Part shown: one piece after another, positions 5,320 through 14,281 of the stretch
Layout: every line of letters begins with the position of its first letter
How positions within the stretch are numbered: position 1 is the first letter of the stretch
DNA from: a virus
Length of the DNA: 24,326 nucleotides
Strand: one strand, 5' to 3'
Virus record (IMG/VR): IMGVR_UViG_3300020202_000211
Span: 1 to 24,326 of that record
Notes under the pieces: model-generated
The model's input: only the letters and a program-made list of their open reading frames with translations
Database searches by the model: none
What the model was told of the DNA's origin: nothing
Translations under genes and position numbers: made by a program

Positions 5320-7998
5320 ATGAGCGACACGAAGATTACCGGCATGCCAGCCGCCGCGGCCCTCACCGGCACCGAGGTGGTGGCGGGCGTCCAGGGCGGT
5401 GGCAACGTCAAGATCGACCTCAATGCGGTCAAGGCCTTCGCCGTCACCTTGAACGGCAACCCGGGCGATCCGGCCGGGCCCCTCGATGGCTCCGGTAAAA
5501 TCCCCACGTCCCAGTTGCCCCCGCTCGACCACGACGTGGGCGAGGCGGCGAACGAAGCCGAAATGCTGGCGCTGCCCGTCACTGCGCCTGCGATCTGCAT
5601 TCGCACCGACTTCACCCCGGCGCATGTGTTCTATCTCACCGCCGACCCGGCGACGGACGTTAACAACTGGGTGGATACGGGCGAGTTCGGGGCGGGCGCC
5701 GCCAATCCGACGGCCAGCGTTGGGCTGGCGGCGATCAATGGCGTCGCCAATACCTATATGCGCTCCGATGCGGCTCCGGCTCTTAGCCAAGCCATTGTGC
5801 CGACGTGGACCGGGATTCACACCTTCAATGGCTCCACAAGCGGCTCCACTCCAAGCATCGTCCTTGGGGGAACCCAGCCGGAACTTCGTATGTTCGACCC
5901 GAGTGCGGCTGTGGGTCAGAAGTATTGGCGGGTAAGGGGGTCGGGTGGCGGCTTTTTCCTACAAACGGCGGATGATACTGGAATAAATAGCGGCTCCTAC
6001 GGCATCGTATTTCTGCGCAGCGGGACAATGATCTCGCAGGTGCAGATCATGGCGCTCAACAATCCGCTTACTCTGACCGGCACTGACGCAACTCTATGGT
6101 CTGGCTATACGCCAGCCAACCCGCTGTCCATCGCCACCAAGGCCTATGTCGATGGCGCCACGTCCGTTACTCCGGCCAACCCTTCCGCCCAGGTCGGCAC
6201 GGCGGCGATCAATGGCGTCGCCACGACCTACATGCGTTCGGACGCCGCCCCAGCCATCAATGAGGCGATGACCCCCACGTGGACGGGTCTGCACACGCAC
6301 AACACCGCCGTCCACATCAACAACCCGGGCGGCGATGCGTTCATTGTCATGAACTCGACCGTCACGGGTCCGACGGCGACCATCAGCACCGCCTCCTCGG
6401 GCGGCAGCGCCCTCTCGACCCTGCTGCTGAAATCCACCTCGGTTTCAGGGGGCGCGTCGCTTGGGTTCACCAACACCTCGCTCGGCACCGACCTCAAGAC
6501 CTGGGACATCTATCAGAGCGACACGACGTTCAACTTCCGCACCAGCAACGACGCCAATAGCTCGAATGCGACTTGGCTGACGGCGACGCGCGCGGCGGCG
6601 GCGATTGCGGGTATTGCCTCCAACAGTGGTACAGGAGCCTGGACCCACACGGGCACGCTTGCCGTGACCGGCAACGTCAACGTCCAGGGCAACATTAGCT
6701 CGACGGCCAACCTCAATCCAGCGGGACCGACCAACTCGGGCGCGCAGCTTGTTGCCGCTCCGAGCCTCGCGACGATTGGGTTCTGGGACTCAACGCGCAC
6801 GGTCAACAACCGCTATGCGGAATGGATTTGGTTTGAAGGCGCCCTTCAGGCGCGATTCAAGAACGACGCGGGTAGCTCGGCCGTCGTGCCGCTCTCGTTT
6901 ACGGGTGGGCAAGCGGGCGGCATCACCGCCATCGCTTCGAACAGTGGCTCGGGCGCCTGGACGCACACGGGCACGTTTCACGCGACGGGCGCGGTATCGT
7001 TCACCGCCTCCTCGACGATCACCGCTCCGACCCTTCAGGTGGCCAGCGGCGGCCCGCAAATCGAACTGCGCTGCACCTCGGCCGCGGTAAATGGGCAGCG
7101 GTGGAATTACGTCGCGGACGCGACCTCGCTCAAGCTGAGCATCCTCAATGACGCAGGCACCGTCGGCAGCGGGGTGTGGCAGGTTAACCGCAGCGGCACC
7201 ACGGTCACCGAACATTTCTTCTCGGCGGGCGGCAGCACAAGGCTGACAATTACCGACACCGACCTCGCGGCGGCGGTGGGCTATGCCCCGGCGAACGCCC
7301 TGTCGCTGGCGACCAAGGACTACGTGGACACGCACCCTGGCGTCGGCAACGGGGTGCCCCTCACCACCGACGCCAGCCGCATCTACGGCACCACGGGGAG
7401 CGGGGATCAGACCACCTTCCCGATCAGTGGCGCCAGCGGCATCGCGGGGCTCACGGCCAGCGGCGTGCTCCCCGTCGCACTCATCAATCAGTCGGCCAGC
7501 GCTACCTATAGTTGGGAAGCCAGCCACTTGTTCCTCAACCCGCCCGCGGCGGCCTATGACTCGGCCAGCGAAAGCTTTAACGACCAGATTCTGGTGGACC
7601 GGGATTACGTCAAGACCTATGTGGCGGCCAATGGCGGCAGTGGGGGAAGCAGCGGCACCTATGCGCCGACGCTCGCCGCCGGGGGCGACACCATCACCAA
7701 CAAGGGGTTCTGGTACACCCGGGTCGGTGATGTGGTGCAGGTCAGCGGCTCGGTAGACCTGACGCCCGGCTCTGCGGGCAATGTGCCATTCACGATCACC
7801 CTGCCGATTGCCAGCGAGCTTGCAGAGCAGTTCGACCTCGTGGGGTCGGTGGTCAGCTATAGCGGCGTCTCCGGTGATCCCGACGCCTATGGCACGGTGT
7901 TTGCCGATGCAGCCAACAATCGCGCCAACGCCAACCTGCAAGTGCCCAACACCGATCAGCGGTTTGTGACCGTTCAATTCAGTTACGTGGTGGTCTAA
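5320..7998 (+). CDS. Large tail-fibre-like protein with repeated modules
   Basis: An 892-aa repetitive, Thr/Ser/Ala/Gly-rich protein. The N-terminus (KITGMPAAAALTGTEVVAGV) resembles the virion-anchoring start of many phage fibre proteins. Internal repeats include A-I-N-G-V-A-x-T-Y-M-R-S-D-A-A-P-A followed by P-T-W-T-G-(I/L)-H-T (two copies, about 135-170 and 295-330). The phrase GAWTHTGT also occurs twice, and A-T-K-x-Y-V-D fibre motifs appear near 273 and 664. The C-terminus ends in beta strands (FVTVQFSYVVV). It should form a trimeric host-recognition fibre. The stop overlaps the next gene's start (TAATG), implying translational coupling. No chaperone, DGR or protease domain is seen. Confidence 0.8.
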   Translation: MSDTKITGMPAAAALTGTEVVAGVQGGGNVKIDLNAVKAFAVTLNGNPGDPAGPLDGSGKIPTSQLPPLDHDVGEAANEAEMLALPVTAPAICIRTDFTPAHVFYLTADPATDVNNWVDTGEFGAGAANPTASVGLAAINGVANTYMRSDAAPALSQAIVPTWTGIHTFNGSTSGSTPSIVLGGTQPELRMFDPSAAVGQKYWRVRGSGGGFFLQTADDTGINSGSYGIVFLRSGTMISQVQIMALNNPLTLTGTDATLWSGYTPANPLSIATKAYVDGATSVTPANPSAQVGTAAINGVATTYMRSDAAPAINEAMTPTWTGLHTHNTAVHINNPGGDAFIVMNSTVTGPTATISTASSGGSALSTLLLKSTSVSGGASLGFTNTSLGTDLKTWDIYQSDTTFNFRTSNDANSSNATWLTATRAAAAIAGIASNSGTGAWTHTGTLAVTGNVNVQGNISSTANLNPAGPTNSGAQLVAAPSLATIGFWDSTRTVNNRYAEWIWFEGALQARFKNDAGSSAVVPLSFTGGQAGGITAIASNSGSGAWTHTGTFHATGAVSFTASSTITAPTLQVASGGPQIELRCTSAAVNGQRWNYVADATSLKLSILNDAGTVGSGVWQVNRSGTTVTEHFFSAGGSTRLTITDTDLAAAVGYAPANALSLATKDYVDTHPGVGNGVPLTTDASRIYGTTGSGDQTTFPISGASGIAGLTASGVLPVALINQSASATYSWEASHLFLNPPAAAYDSASESFNDQILVDRDYVKTYVAANGGSGGSSGTYAPTLAAGGDTITNKGFWYTRVGDVVQVSGSVDLTPGSAGNVPFTITLPIASELAEQFDLVGSVVSYSGVSGDPDAYGTVFADAANNRANANLQVPNTDQRFVTVQFSYVVV

Positions 7999-8687
7999 TG
8001 GCAAGCTCCGGCACCTACGCCTATAACCCCGCCGCCTCCAATCTGGTGCTGTCGGCTTATGGACGCATTGGGATCAGGCGCACCGAAATCACCGCCCAGC
8101 ACATGGCGGACGCGGAGACCGAATCCAATCTGGTGCAGGTGAAGCTGAGTAACCAGCAACCCAACCTGTGGACCGATGAACTCTATACCGTCACCCTGGT
8201 GGAAGGCACCGCCACCTATACGCTTCCGGCTCGGTTGATCGCTATCCAAGCGGCCTATATCACCACCTCCAATGGGGGCGTTTCCAGCGACCGGATCATG
8301 TGGCCGCTGTCTACCTTCGAATACGCCGCGCTCCCCAGCAAAACCACAGAGGGGGTGCCGACCTCCTATTGGCTGAACATGCAGATCACCCCGCAGATCA
8401 GCTTCTGGCCGGTGCCCGATGCCAATGCCACCTATACCTTGAACCTGCGCATGGTGCGGCAGATTCAGGACGTGAGCCTGCCGGGCGGCGCCAACCTCGA
8501 CATGCCCTATCGCTGGCTGGACGTGTTCGTGGCGGAATTGGCCTATCGTCTGTCGCGCATCTACGCCGCCGACAAGGAAGCGGCTCGCAAGCAGGACGCC
8601 CAGGAGGCCTGGGACAACGCCAGCCGCGAAGACCAGGAAAAGGTGCCCAACTACATACAACCCGACCTCTCCGGCTACTATCGGTGA
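7998..8687 (+). CDS. Adaptor-like head-tail connector protein
   Basis: A 229-aa protein with the layout of podovirus adaptor proteins (the T7 gp11/SU10 adaptor type). It has an N-terminal helix and strand, a beta domain with A-T-Y-T-L-P-A-R-L (near residues 72-80) and Y-W-L-N with I-S-F-W-P-V-P-D (near 123-141), and a long C-terminal helical arm rich in charged residues (about 170-220). Such rings sit between portal and nozzle. A second, diverged protein of the same general design is encoded at 14282-15010. The gene overlaps the fibre gene by one base and lacks its own clear ribosome site, so it is probably coupled. The family call is by pattern and moderately sure. Confidence 0.65.
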   Translation: MASSGTYAYNPAASNLVLSAYGRIGIRRTEITAQHMADAETESNLVQVKLSNQQPNLWTDELYTVTLVEGTATYTLPARLIAIQAAYITTSNGGVSSDRIMWPLSTFEYAALPSKTTEGVPTSYWLNMQITPQISFWPVPDANATYTLNLRMVRQIQDVSLPGGANLDMPYRWLDVFVAELAYRLSRIYAADKEAARKQDAQEAWDNASREDQEKVPNYIQPDLSGYYR

Positions 8688-8690
8688 CGC

Positions 8691-9437
8691 ATGAGCTATA
8701 GATGGAAGCCGAAATACGCCGAGGTCGATCCCGACAACCCGCAGATGTGGGGGACCTGTGATCGGTGCGGCCGTGTCCACAACACGGTGAACCTGACGTG
8801 GCAATACGACTACCGGGGCACGCAGTTGGAAAACCTGCGTATCTTGGTGTGCACGACCTGCTACGACAAGCCCCAACCGCAGTTGGCTCCCTATATCCTG
8901 CCGCCCGATCCTCCGCCGATCTTCAACGCGCGGCCGGAGACCTATGAAATAAACGAAACCAATTACTTCGTCACCGAGGACGGGAGCATTCTCACCGCCG
9001 AGCCCGATACGCCGCTCATTCCCTCCAATCCCAACCCCGAGGACAGCGCCAACGTGTCCTTATTGGCCGCCTCCTTGTCGTATCCGGGTGGCTCGGTCGC
9101 CTCCATCTTTCTCGACCTCTTCGATGGCGATCCGTTGAATGGCGGGGTGTCGGTGCTGTCGATTATCACCGGCTCGGCGGTGAGGCCCGATATCGGCCCG
9201 CAATTGGGAACCGCCAATGGCGTGGCGGTCAACCCGGATGTTTTGACTGTGGCAAGTTCTTCTGCCGGGCAAACGAATCTCAACTATATAGGGCTCTATT
9301 CGCAGGCAACGGCCGGGTTCTCGGTGTTGAGTGGGTTGTTGTCTTCGGGGCCCTTATCTGCAACCTCACCCCCTTCCATCGTCTTTGGGGCCGAGGTGCG
9401 GTTTGATTCTGTGGCGTTGTCGGTCGATTTGACCTGA
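8691..9437 (+). CDS. Zinc-ribbon phage virion protein with fibre-like C-terminus
   Basis: A 248-aa two-part protein. Residues 1-80 carry CDRC near 23-26 and CTTC near 54-57, a four-cysteine zinc ribbon, with W-Q-Y-D-Y-R-G-T-Q-L between them and the K-P-Q-P-Q-L phrase after. I know this arrangement from small virion proteins of podovirus-like phages. A proline-rich linker follows (about 65-110). The C-terminal ~130 residues are Ser/Leu/Gly-rich with N-Y-I-G-L-Y-S-Q-A-T-A-G-F, like a small fibre or receptor-proximal domain. It starts 3 nt after the adaptor stop with no clear Shine-Dalgarno (coupled). Likely a tail component; precise position unknown. Confidence 0.7.
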   Translation: MSYRWKPKYAEVDPDNPQMWGTCDRCGRVHNTVNLTWQYDYRGTQLENLRILVCTTCYDKPQPQLAPYILPPDPPPIFNARPETYEINETNYFVTEDGSILTAEPDTPLIPSNPNPEDSANVSLLAASLSYPGGSVASIFLDLFDGDPLNGGVSVLSIITGSAVRPDIGPQLGTANGVAVNPDVLTVASSSAGQTNLNYIGLYSQATAGFSVLSGLLSSGPLSATSPPSIVFGAEVRFDSVALSVDLT

Positions 9438-9445
9438 GTTTTGGT

Positions 9446-9520
9446 TCAGTCGGGGCTCCCGGTTGTGGTTGGAGCGGGCCCTAAGTCTCCGCTCCCTTGT
9501 TGTGGAAACGAGGAGTTCTT
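9446..9520. repeat. Intergenic repeat copy A
   Basis: This stretch aligns without gaps to 21135-21209, about 52 of 75 bases being identical. Shared blocks are tcagtc, ctcccggtt, ctaagtctcc, gtgga and acg at identical spacing. Copy A also contains its own 7-bp stem (9471-9477/9489-9495), which copy B lacks. It begins 8 nt after a stop codon and ends about 35 nt before the 941-aa fibre gene, so it may hold a shared terminator, promoter or processing signal. Confidence 0.6.
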
Positions 9521-9554
9521 GTGGCGTCCTTTGCATTGAGGCTCCAGGGGCGCC

Positions 9555-12380
9555 ATGAGCAAGACCAACATCCTCAATCTGCCGGTGGCCATCGCCCTCG
9601 ACGGGACGGAGTACGTCCCCTTGATGCAGGCGGGGACGGCCAAGCGGGCAACGACGGCGCTGATCGCCAATCAGGCCTCCGGCTTCATTCCCGACAGCGC
9701 GGCGATCACCGCCGGTAGCGGCTTGGGTGGCGGCGGGTTGGTCATTTCCAACCCCTCCCTGTTTCTCAACATCGACAATCTGCCCACCAATTCCGCCATG
9801 GTGGTGGCGGACAGCTTTGCCATCAATCTGGCCTCCGGGACCGTCTCGCAAAAGGTCACCTTCCCCAACGCCATGAAGGCGTTGACGGGGCTTCCCGTCC
9901 TATCCATTCCCTCGTTGACCGATGATTTTCTGATCATCAACCGGGCGGCGGACGGCAGCACCTATAAGATTTCTCCCTCCTCGCTCGCCCTGGCGGCGGG
10001 CAACGTCCCGGCCGGGGGCCTTACCGGCCAGTTTCTCGCCAAGCTGTCCAACGCCGATTACGACACCGCCTGGGAAAGCCCGAGCATTCTCCTCGATCCG
10101 TTTACCGTCGCCGCCAATCCCACCGGGGTCACCGATCTGGGCGTATCGGTGGGTCTGGGGGCGACGCTCGCCTTTGCCGCGGGGCCGATCATTCAGACCG
10201 GCGCGGGCACCGGGGATGTCACCTGGGCGGCGAATGCGTTTCTCACCACCATTGCCAATAACGCCGTCACCAACGCCAAATTCCGCCAGTCGGCGGCCCT
10301 CTCCGTGGTCGGCAATGCGACGAATGCCACCGCCAACGTGGCCGATATCGCCGCAGGCACCGATCATAACATTCTGCGCCGCTCTGGGACAGCCATCGGC
10401 TTTGGGTCTATCGACCTGTCGCAGACGGGCGCGGTCGGGGCCTCGATCCTGGGGGTGTCCAACGGAGGGACGGGAGCGGCGACGCTGACCGGGCTGGTGC
10501 AGGGCCACGGCACCGCGGCCTTCACCGCCATTACCGATTCCAGCACCGTCGGGCAGGTGTTGCAGGTCACCGGCCCCAGCACCTACGCCTGGGCCGCGCT
10601 GAGCGGCGGCGACGTGACCGGCGCGGCTCTGACGCGCGTGGACGATACCAATGTTACGATCACCTTGGGCGGCACCCCGGCGACGGCACTGCTGCGGGCG
10701 ACTTCGCTGACGGTGGGGTGGACGGGGCTGTTGGCTGTCGCGCGCGGGGGAACGGGGGCCGCCTCGCAAACCGCCTATGCGGTGCTGTGCGGGGGCACGA
10801 CCTCCACCGGACCCTATCAGTCCATCGCCTCGGTCGGCACCACCAATCAAATCCTCGCCTCCAACGGTCCCGGGGCGCTGCCCTCGTTCAAGGATGCCAC
10901 GTCGGCTCTAGGTGCCGCCCTCACCCGGGTGGACGACACCAACGTCACGCTGACCTTGGGCGGGGCGCCGACCACCGCGCTGCTGTCGGCCACCTCGCTC
11001 ACCCTGGGGTGGACGGGACAGTTGAGCCTCGCCCGGGGCGGCACCAACGCCAGCCTGACCGCTTCCAACGGCGGCATCTTCTACTCGACGGCGACGGCGG
11101 GGGCCATTCTCGCGGGCACGGCCACGGCCAATCAAATCGTCCTCTCCGGGGCCAACGCCGCCCCCTCCTGGTCCACCGCCACCTATCCGGCGACGACGAC
11201 CATCAACCAGTTGCTCTACTCGTCGGCGGCCAACGTCATTTCCGGACTGGCGACGGTCAATGGCGGCCTCCTCAACGCCGGGGCGACGGGCATCCCGGCC
11301 TTGACCGTCACCCCAATTCTGGGTGTTGCCGGGGCTTCGACGGGCACCCTAAGCTTCTCCGGGGCGACCTCGGGGGTGGTCACCATCCAGCCGCAGGCGG
11401 CGGCGGGTACTTGGAACTTCAATCTGCCCACCACGGCGGGCTCCCCGGGGCAGGTGCTGACCTCGGGTGGTGGCGCGGGCACGGCGATGACCTGGGAGAC
11501 GGTGGCCGGTACGGGCACGGTGACCTCGGTGGACGTGTCGGGCGGCACCACGGGCCTCACCACAACCGGCGGCCCTGTCACCACGTCGGGTACGATTACT
11601 CTCCAAGGCACGCTGGTGGTCGCCAACGGCGGCACCGGGCTTACCTCGCTCACCTCCAACGTCATCTACAAGGGCGCGGGCACGTCGCCTCTTGCCACCT
11701 CCTCGATCACCGACGACGGCACGCGCGTCACAGTGACCGGCGAGCCGGTGGTGGCCCCCGTTTTTGCCCCGGGCTATACGACGACGGCGACGGCGGCGGG
11801 CACGACCACTTTAACCGTCACCTCGACGCGCTTCCAGTTCTTCACCGGCTCGACCACGCAGAACTGCGATCTGCCGGTCACCTCGACGCTGACCACCGGG
11901 CATCTCTACACCGTCGTCAACAATTCGACGGGCGTGGTGACGGTGCGCTCCTCCGGCGCCAACACCGTTCTGGTGATGGGGCCGAGTTCGACGGCGACGT
12001 TTATCTGCATCCTCACCTCGGGCACCACCGCTGCCTCTTGGCAGGTCAATACCACCTACGCCAACATTCCGCAGAATTCGCAGTCGGCGGCTTACACCAC
12101 AACGCTGTCGGATGCGGGCAAGCACATTCTGCATCCCACGGCCGACAACAACCCGCGCACCTTCACCATCGACAGCAACGCCAACGTGCCCTACCCCATT
12201 GGCACTTCGATCACCTTCGTCAATCAGATCAACACGCTGACGATTGCCATTACCTCAGACACGCTGACGCAGGCGGGGACAGGTTCTACCGGCTCGCGCA
12301 CCTTGTCGGCGGCGGGTATCGCCACAGCGCTGAAACTTACGTCCACAAGCTGGATCATTTCGGGCGTGGGGCTCACCTAA
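9555..12380 (+). CDS. Giant tail-fibre-like protein with GGTG repeats
   Basis: A 941-aa protein. The N-terminus (KTNILNLPVAIALDGTEYVP) matches the anchoring start common to phage fibre proteins. The shaft contains at least four GGT(G/N) repeats in contexts such as VSNGGTGAAT, VARGGTGAAS, LARGGTNAS and VANGGTGLT. A tandem duplication of about 95 residues runs from G-A-A-L-T-R-V-D-D-T-N-V-T to the next GGT motif. The C-terminal ~110 residues (after Q-N-S-Q-S-A-A-Y) form a distinct beta domain of the type found at fibre ends. Expected role: trimeric receptor-binding fibre. The ATG has an agggg ribosome site. Its stop overlaps the next start (TAATG). The gene follows intergenic repeat A. Confidence 0.8.
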   Translation: MSKTNILNLPVAIALDGTEYVPLMQAGTAKRATTALIANQASGFIPDSAAITAGSGLGGGGLVISNPSLFLNIDNLPTNSAMVVADSFAINLASGTVSQKVTFPNAMKALTGLPVLSIPSLTDDFLIINRAADGSTYKISPSSLALAAGNVPAGGLTGQFLAKLSNADYDTAWESPSILLDPFTVAANPTGVTDLGVSVGLGATLAFAAGPIIQTGAGTGDVTWAANAFLTTIANNAVTNAKFRQSAALSVVGNATNATANVADIAAGTDHNILRRSGTAIGFGSIDLSQTGAVGASILGVSNGGTGAATLTGLVQGHGTAAFTAITDSSTVGQVLQVTGPSTYAWAALSGGDVTGAALTRVDDTNVTITLGGTPATALLRATSLTVGWTGLLAVARGGTGAASQTAYAVLCGGTTSTGPYQSIASVGTTNQILASNGPGALPSFKDATSALGAALTRVDDTNVTLTLGGAPTTALLSATSLTLGWTGQLSLARGGTNASLTASNGGIFYSTATAGAILAGTATANQIVLSGANAAPSWSTATYPATTTINQLLYSSAANVISGLATVNGGLLNAGATGIPALTVTPILGVAGASTGTLSFSGATSGVVTIQPQAAAGTWNFNLPTTAGSPGQVLTSGGGAGTAMTWETVAGTGTVTSVDVSGGTTGLTTTGGPVTTSGTITLQGTLVVANGGTGLTSLTSNVIYKGAGTSPLATSSITDDGTRVTVTGEPVVAPVFAPGYTTTATAAGTTTLTVTSTRFQFFTGSTTQNCDLPVTSTLTTGHLYTVVNNSTGVVTVRSSGANTVLVMGPSSTATFICILTSGTTAASWQVNTTYANIPQNSQSAAYTTTLSDAGKHILHPTADNNPRTFTIDSNANVPYPIGTSITFVNQINTLTIAITSDTLTQAGTGSTGSRTLSAAGIATALKLTSTSWIISGVGLT

Positions 12381-13990
12381 TGGCGGGCGTCTCTCACCAA
12401 GCGCTGTTGATCAGCTACAACGCGGGGATCGTCGCCACGGGCGGCACGGTCACCACGACGGGTGGCAGCAACATTCACACGTTCCTGTCGTCGGGGACGT
12501 TTACGGTTACTTCTGGGTCCGGTAACGCTAATTATCTGGTTCTGGCGGGCGGCGGGGGTTCCGGCTCTGGCGCTGGCAAGGGCGGCGGCGGTGGTGGCGC
12601 CGGAGGGTTTCGTACCGGCAGCGCCGCGGTCTCGGCATCGGTCGGCGCCTATGCGATCACGGTGGGGGGTGGCGGGACCGGAAACACAGGCGCCGACGGG
12701 TCCAACGGGTCCAATTCAGTCTTCGGCGCGCTGGTTACTAGCACGGGCGGCGGCGGCGGGGCTCAAGTCAACGCGGGCATCGCGGGCGGCTCGGCGGGTG
12801 GCTCGGGCTCGAAATCTACCACGCAAACCGCCGCCTCCCCGGCCGGGCAAGGCAACGCGGGTGGCGGTGGGCGCACCGACAATGCCACCTATGATCAGGG
12901 CGGCGGCGGCGGCGGATCGGCCACCGCTGGTGCCAACGCGACGACGGGCACGGGCGGGGCCGCCGGTAACGGTGGCAACGGCACCTCAAGCTCAATCAGC
13001 GGCGCGGCGGTCACCTACGCGACGGGCGGCGGCGGCGACAGTTTGACGGGAACGCGGGGGACGGGCGGATCGGGGGGTATCAATCAATCGGCCAACGTCG
13101 GCGTTGCCAACACCGGCAGCGGCGGCAATGCCAACAACGGTGTTGGGTTCAATGGCGGTTCCGGCATCGTCATCGTCAGCTATCCGGTGCTTACCTACAC
13201 CGCCGATTACCTTGTGGTCGCGGGCGGTGGTGGCGGCGGTGGTGAATCGGCGGGCGGCGGCGGCGGTGCGGGCGGCATGCAGGCAGGCTCCGGTATGCAA
13301 TTCTCGCCGGGAACCGCCTACACGGTCACCGTTGGTGCCGGGGGCGCCACCAGCACTGGGATAGGCAATGACGGCAGCCCCTCGACCTTGAACACCATCA
13401 CCTCCACGGGGGGCGGCGGTGGAGGTCTCGGCCAGGGGCCAACAACGACGGCGGGTAGAAACGGCGGTTCTGGCGGCGGCGGCGGCGGTGAAGATGGCGC
13501 CAACAGCCGCGCGGGCGGCACGGGTGTGGTCGGGCAGGGCAACAACGGCGGCGCCAACCTCGTCGGTGGCGCGAGTGGCTCCGGCGGTGGTGGTGGTGCG
13601 GGGGCTGTCGGCGGGTCGGCCAGCGGCGGCGCGTCAGGCAACGGCGGCGCCGGTACGGCTTCGTCGATTTCTGGATCGAGCATCACCTACGCAGGCGGCG
13701 GTGGCGGCGGCGCGTCGTTTTCCGGCGCGACGCGCGGCACAGGTGGCGCAGGCGGCGGCGCCGCCGGTGGCACCTCCGGCAACAACGGCGCCAACGGCAC
13801 GGTCAACACGGGTGGTGGAGGCGGCGGTTCCGGCGCGGTTGCTGCATCGTCGGGCGCAGGTGGCAGCGGCGGTTCCGGTATCGTCATCATTTCCTATCCG
13901 GGGGCGCAGCGAGGCTCGGGCGGCACCGTCACTTCTTCGGGCGGCAACACCATCCACACCTTCACCTCATCAGGAACCTACACGGCATAA
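12380..13990 (+). CDS. Glycine-rich tail-tip/adhesin-like protein with tandem modules
   Basis: A 536-aa protein, extremely Gly-rich (runs of up to eight Gly). Module 1 (about 20-270) goes from GGTVTTTGGSNIHTFLSSGT through NYLVLAGGGG and AYAITVGGGG to SGIVIVSYP. Module 2 (about 275-515) repeats YLVVAGGGG, AYTVTVGAGG and SGIVIISYP. The protein then ends with just the opening of a third module (GGTVTSSGGNTIHTF plus nine residues). Such domains can fold as polyglycine-II helix bundles between beta strands, known for glycine-rich phage adhesins. The frame is open far upstream, but that part is antiparallel noise inside the fibre gene; the ATG at 12380 overlaps the fibre stop. Likely a tip or accessory of the preceding fibre. 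Confidence 0.8.
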   Translation: MAGVSHQALLISYNAGIVATGGTVTTTGGSNIHTFLSSGTFTVTSGSGNANYLVLAGGGGSGSGAGKGGGGGGAGGFRTGSAAVSASVGAYAITVGGGGTGNTGADGSNGSNSVFGALVTSTGGGGGAQVNAGIAGGSAGGSGSKSTTQTAASPAGQGNAGGGGRTDNATYDQGGGGGGSATAGANATTGTGGAAGNGGNGTSSSISGAAVTYATGGGGDSLTGTRGTGGSGGINQSANVGVANTGSGGNANNGVGFNGGSGIVIVSYPVLTYTADYLVVAGGGGGGGESAGGGGGAGGMQAGSGMQFSPGTAYTVTVGAGGATSTGIGNDGSPSTLNTITSTGGGGGGLGQGPTTTAGRNGGSGGGGGGEDGANSRAGGTGVVGQGNNGGANLVGGASGSGGGGGAGAVGGSASGGASGNGGAGTASSISGSSITYAGGGGGGASFSGATRGTGGAGGGAAGGTSGNNGANGTVNTGGGGGGSGAVAASSGAGGSGGSGIVIISYPGAQRGSGGTVTSSGGNTIHTFTSSGTYTA

Positions 13991-14010
13991 CGAGACGAGA
14001 CGAGACGAGA
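13991..14010 (+). repeat. Tandem pentanucleotide (CGAGA)x4 forming the ribosome-site spacer
   Basis: The whole gap between the TAA ending at 13990 and the ATG at 14012 is four exact copies of CGAGA plus one C. No other Shine-Dalgarno is present, so ribosomes must use a GAGA within the repeat. Copy-number change would alter spacing without touching any coding frame. Confidence 0.85.
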
Positions 14011-14011
14011 C

Positions 14012-14278
14012 ATGGCGCATTTCGCACAACTGGATGACAACAACGTGGTCTTGCAGGTGATCGTGGCCGAGCAGGAGTTCATCGATTCCGGCGCTGTGGG
14101 TAACCCGGCCCGCTGGGTGCAGACCTCCTACAACGCCAGAATTCGCAAGAATTACGCCGGTATTGGGTTCACCTATGATCCTGGACGCGATGCGTTCATT
14201 CCGCCACGGCCGAGCGAAGCGCATACGCTTGATGAAAGCACCTGCCGGTGGGTCGCCCCGCCTGGGAACGAGGGGTAA
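14012..14278 (+). CDS. Conserved small phage structural protein (MAHFAQLD type)
   Basis: An 88-aa protein. The start MAHFAQLDDNNVVLQVIV, the central R-W-V-Q-T-S-Y-N-A-R with R-K-N-Y-A-G-I-G-F-T-Y-D, and the end C-R-W-V-A-P match a small protein widespread in tailed phages including cyanophages. In those phages it is encoded among tail genes. It usually has a longer middle segment between the N-terminal strand and the R-W-V-Q-T motif; here that part is short. No enzymatic motif. Translation starts from the CGAGA-repeat leader, and the next gene starts 3 nt after its stop. A structural tail role is inferred from family context. Confidence 0.75.
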   Translation: MAHFAQLDDNNVVLQVIVAEQEFIDSGAVGNPARWVQTSYNARIRKNYAGIGFTYDPGRDAFIPPRPSEAHTLDESTCRWVAPPGNEG

Positions 14279-14281
14279 GCG

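Noticed and set aside
4039-5820. 593-aa open frame on the - strand
   Set aside because: Overlaps three well-supported + strand genes and has shadow-like composition (Arg/Gly/His/Asp).
9521-9718. GTG start with an aggag site before the 941-aa fibre gene
   Set aside because: Out of frame with the fibre gene and soon shadows it; the ATG at 9555 starts with a conserved fibre N-terminus.
10718-12379. Long upstream open extension of the glycine-rich frame
   Set aside because: Lies entirely inside the 941-aa fibre gene in another frame, His/Arg/Gly-rich noise; the real start is the TAATG overlap at 12380.
12500-13950. CRISPR-like or satellite array
   Set aside because: The repetition is glycine codon usage in an intact gene, with no regular repeat-spacer unit.
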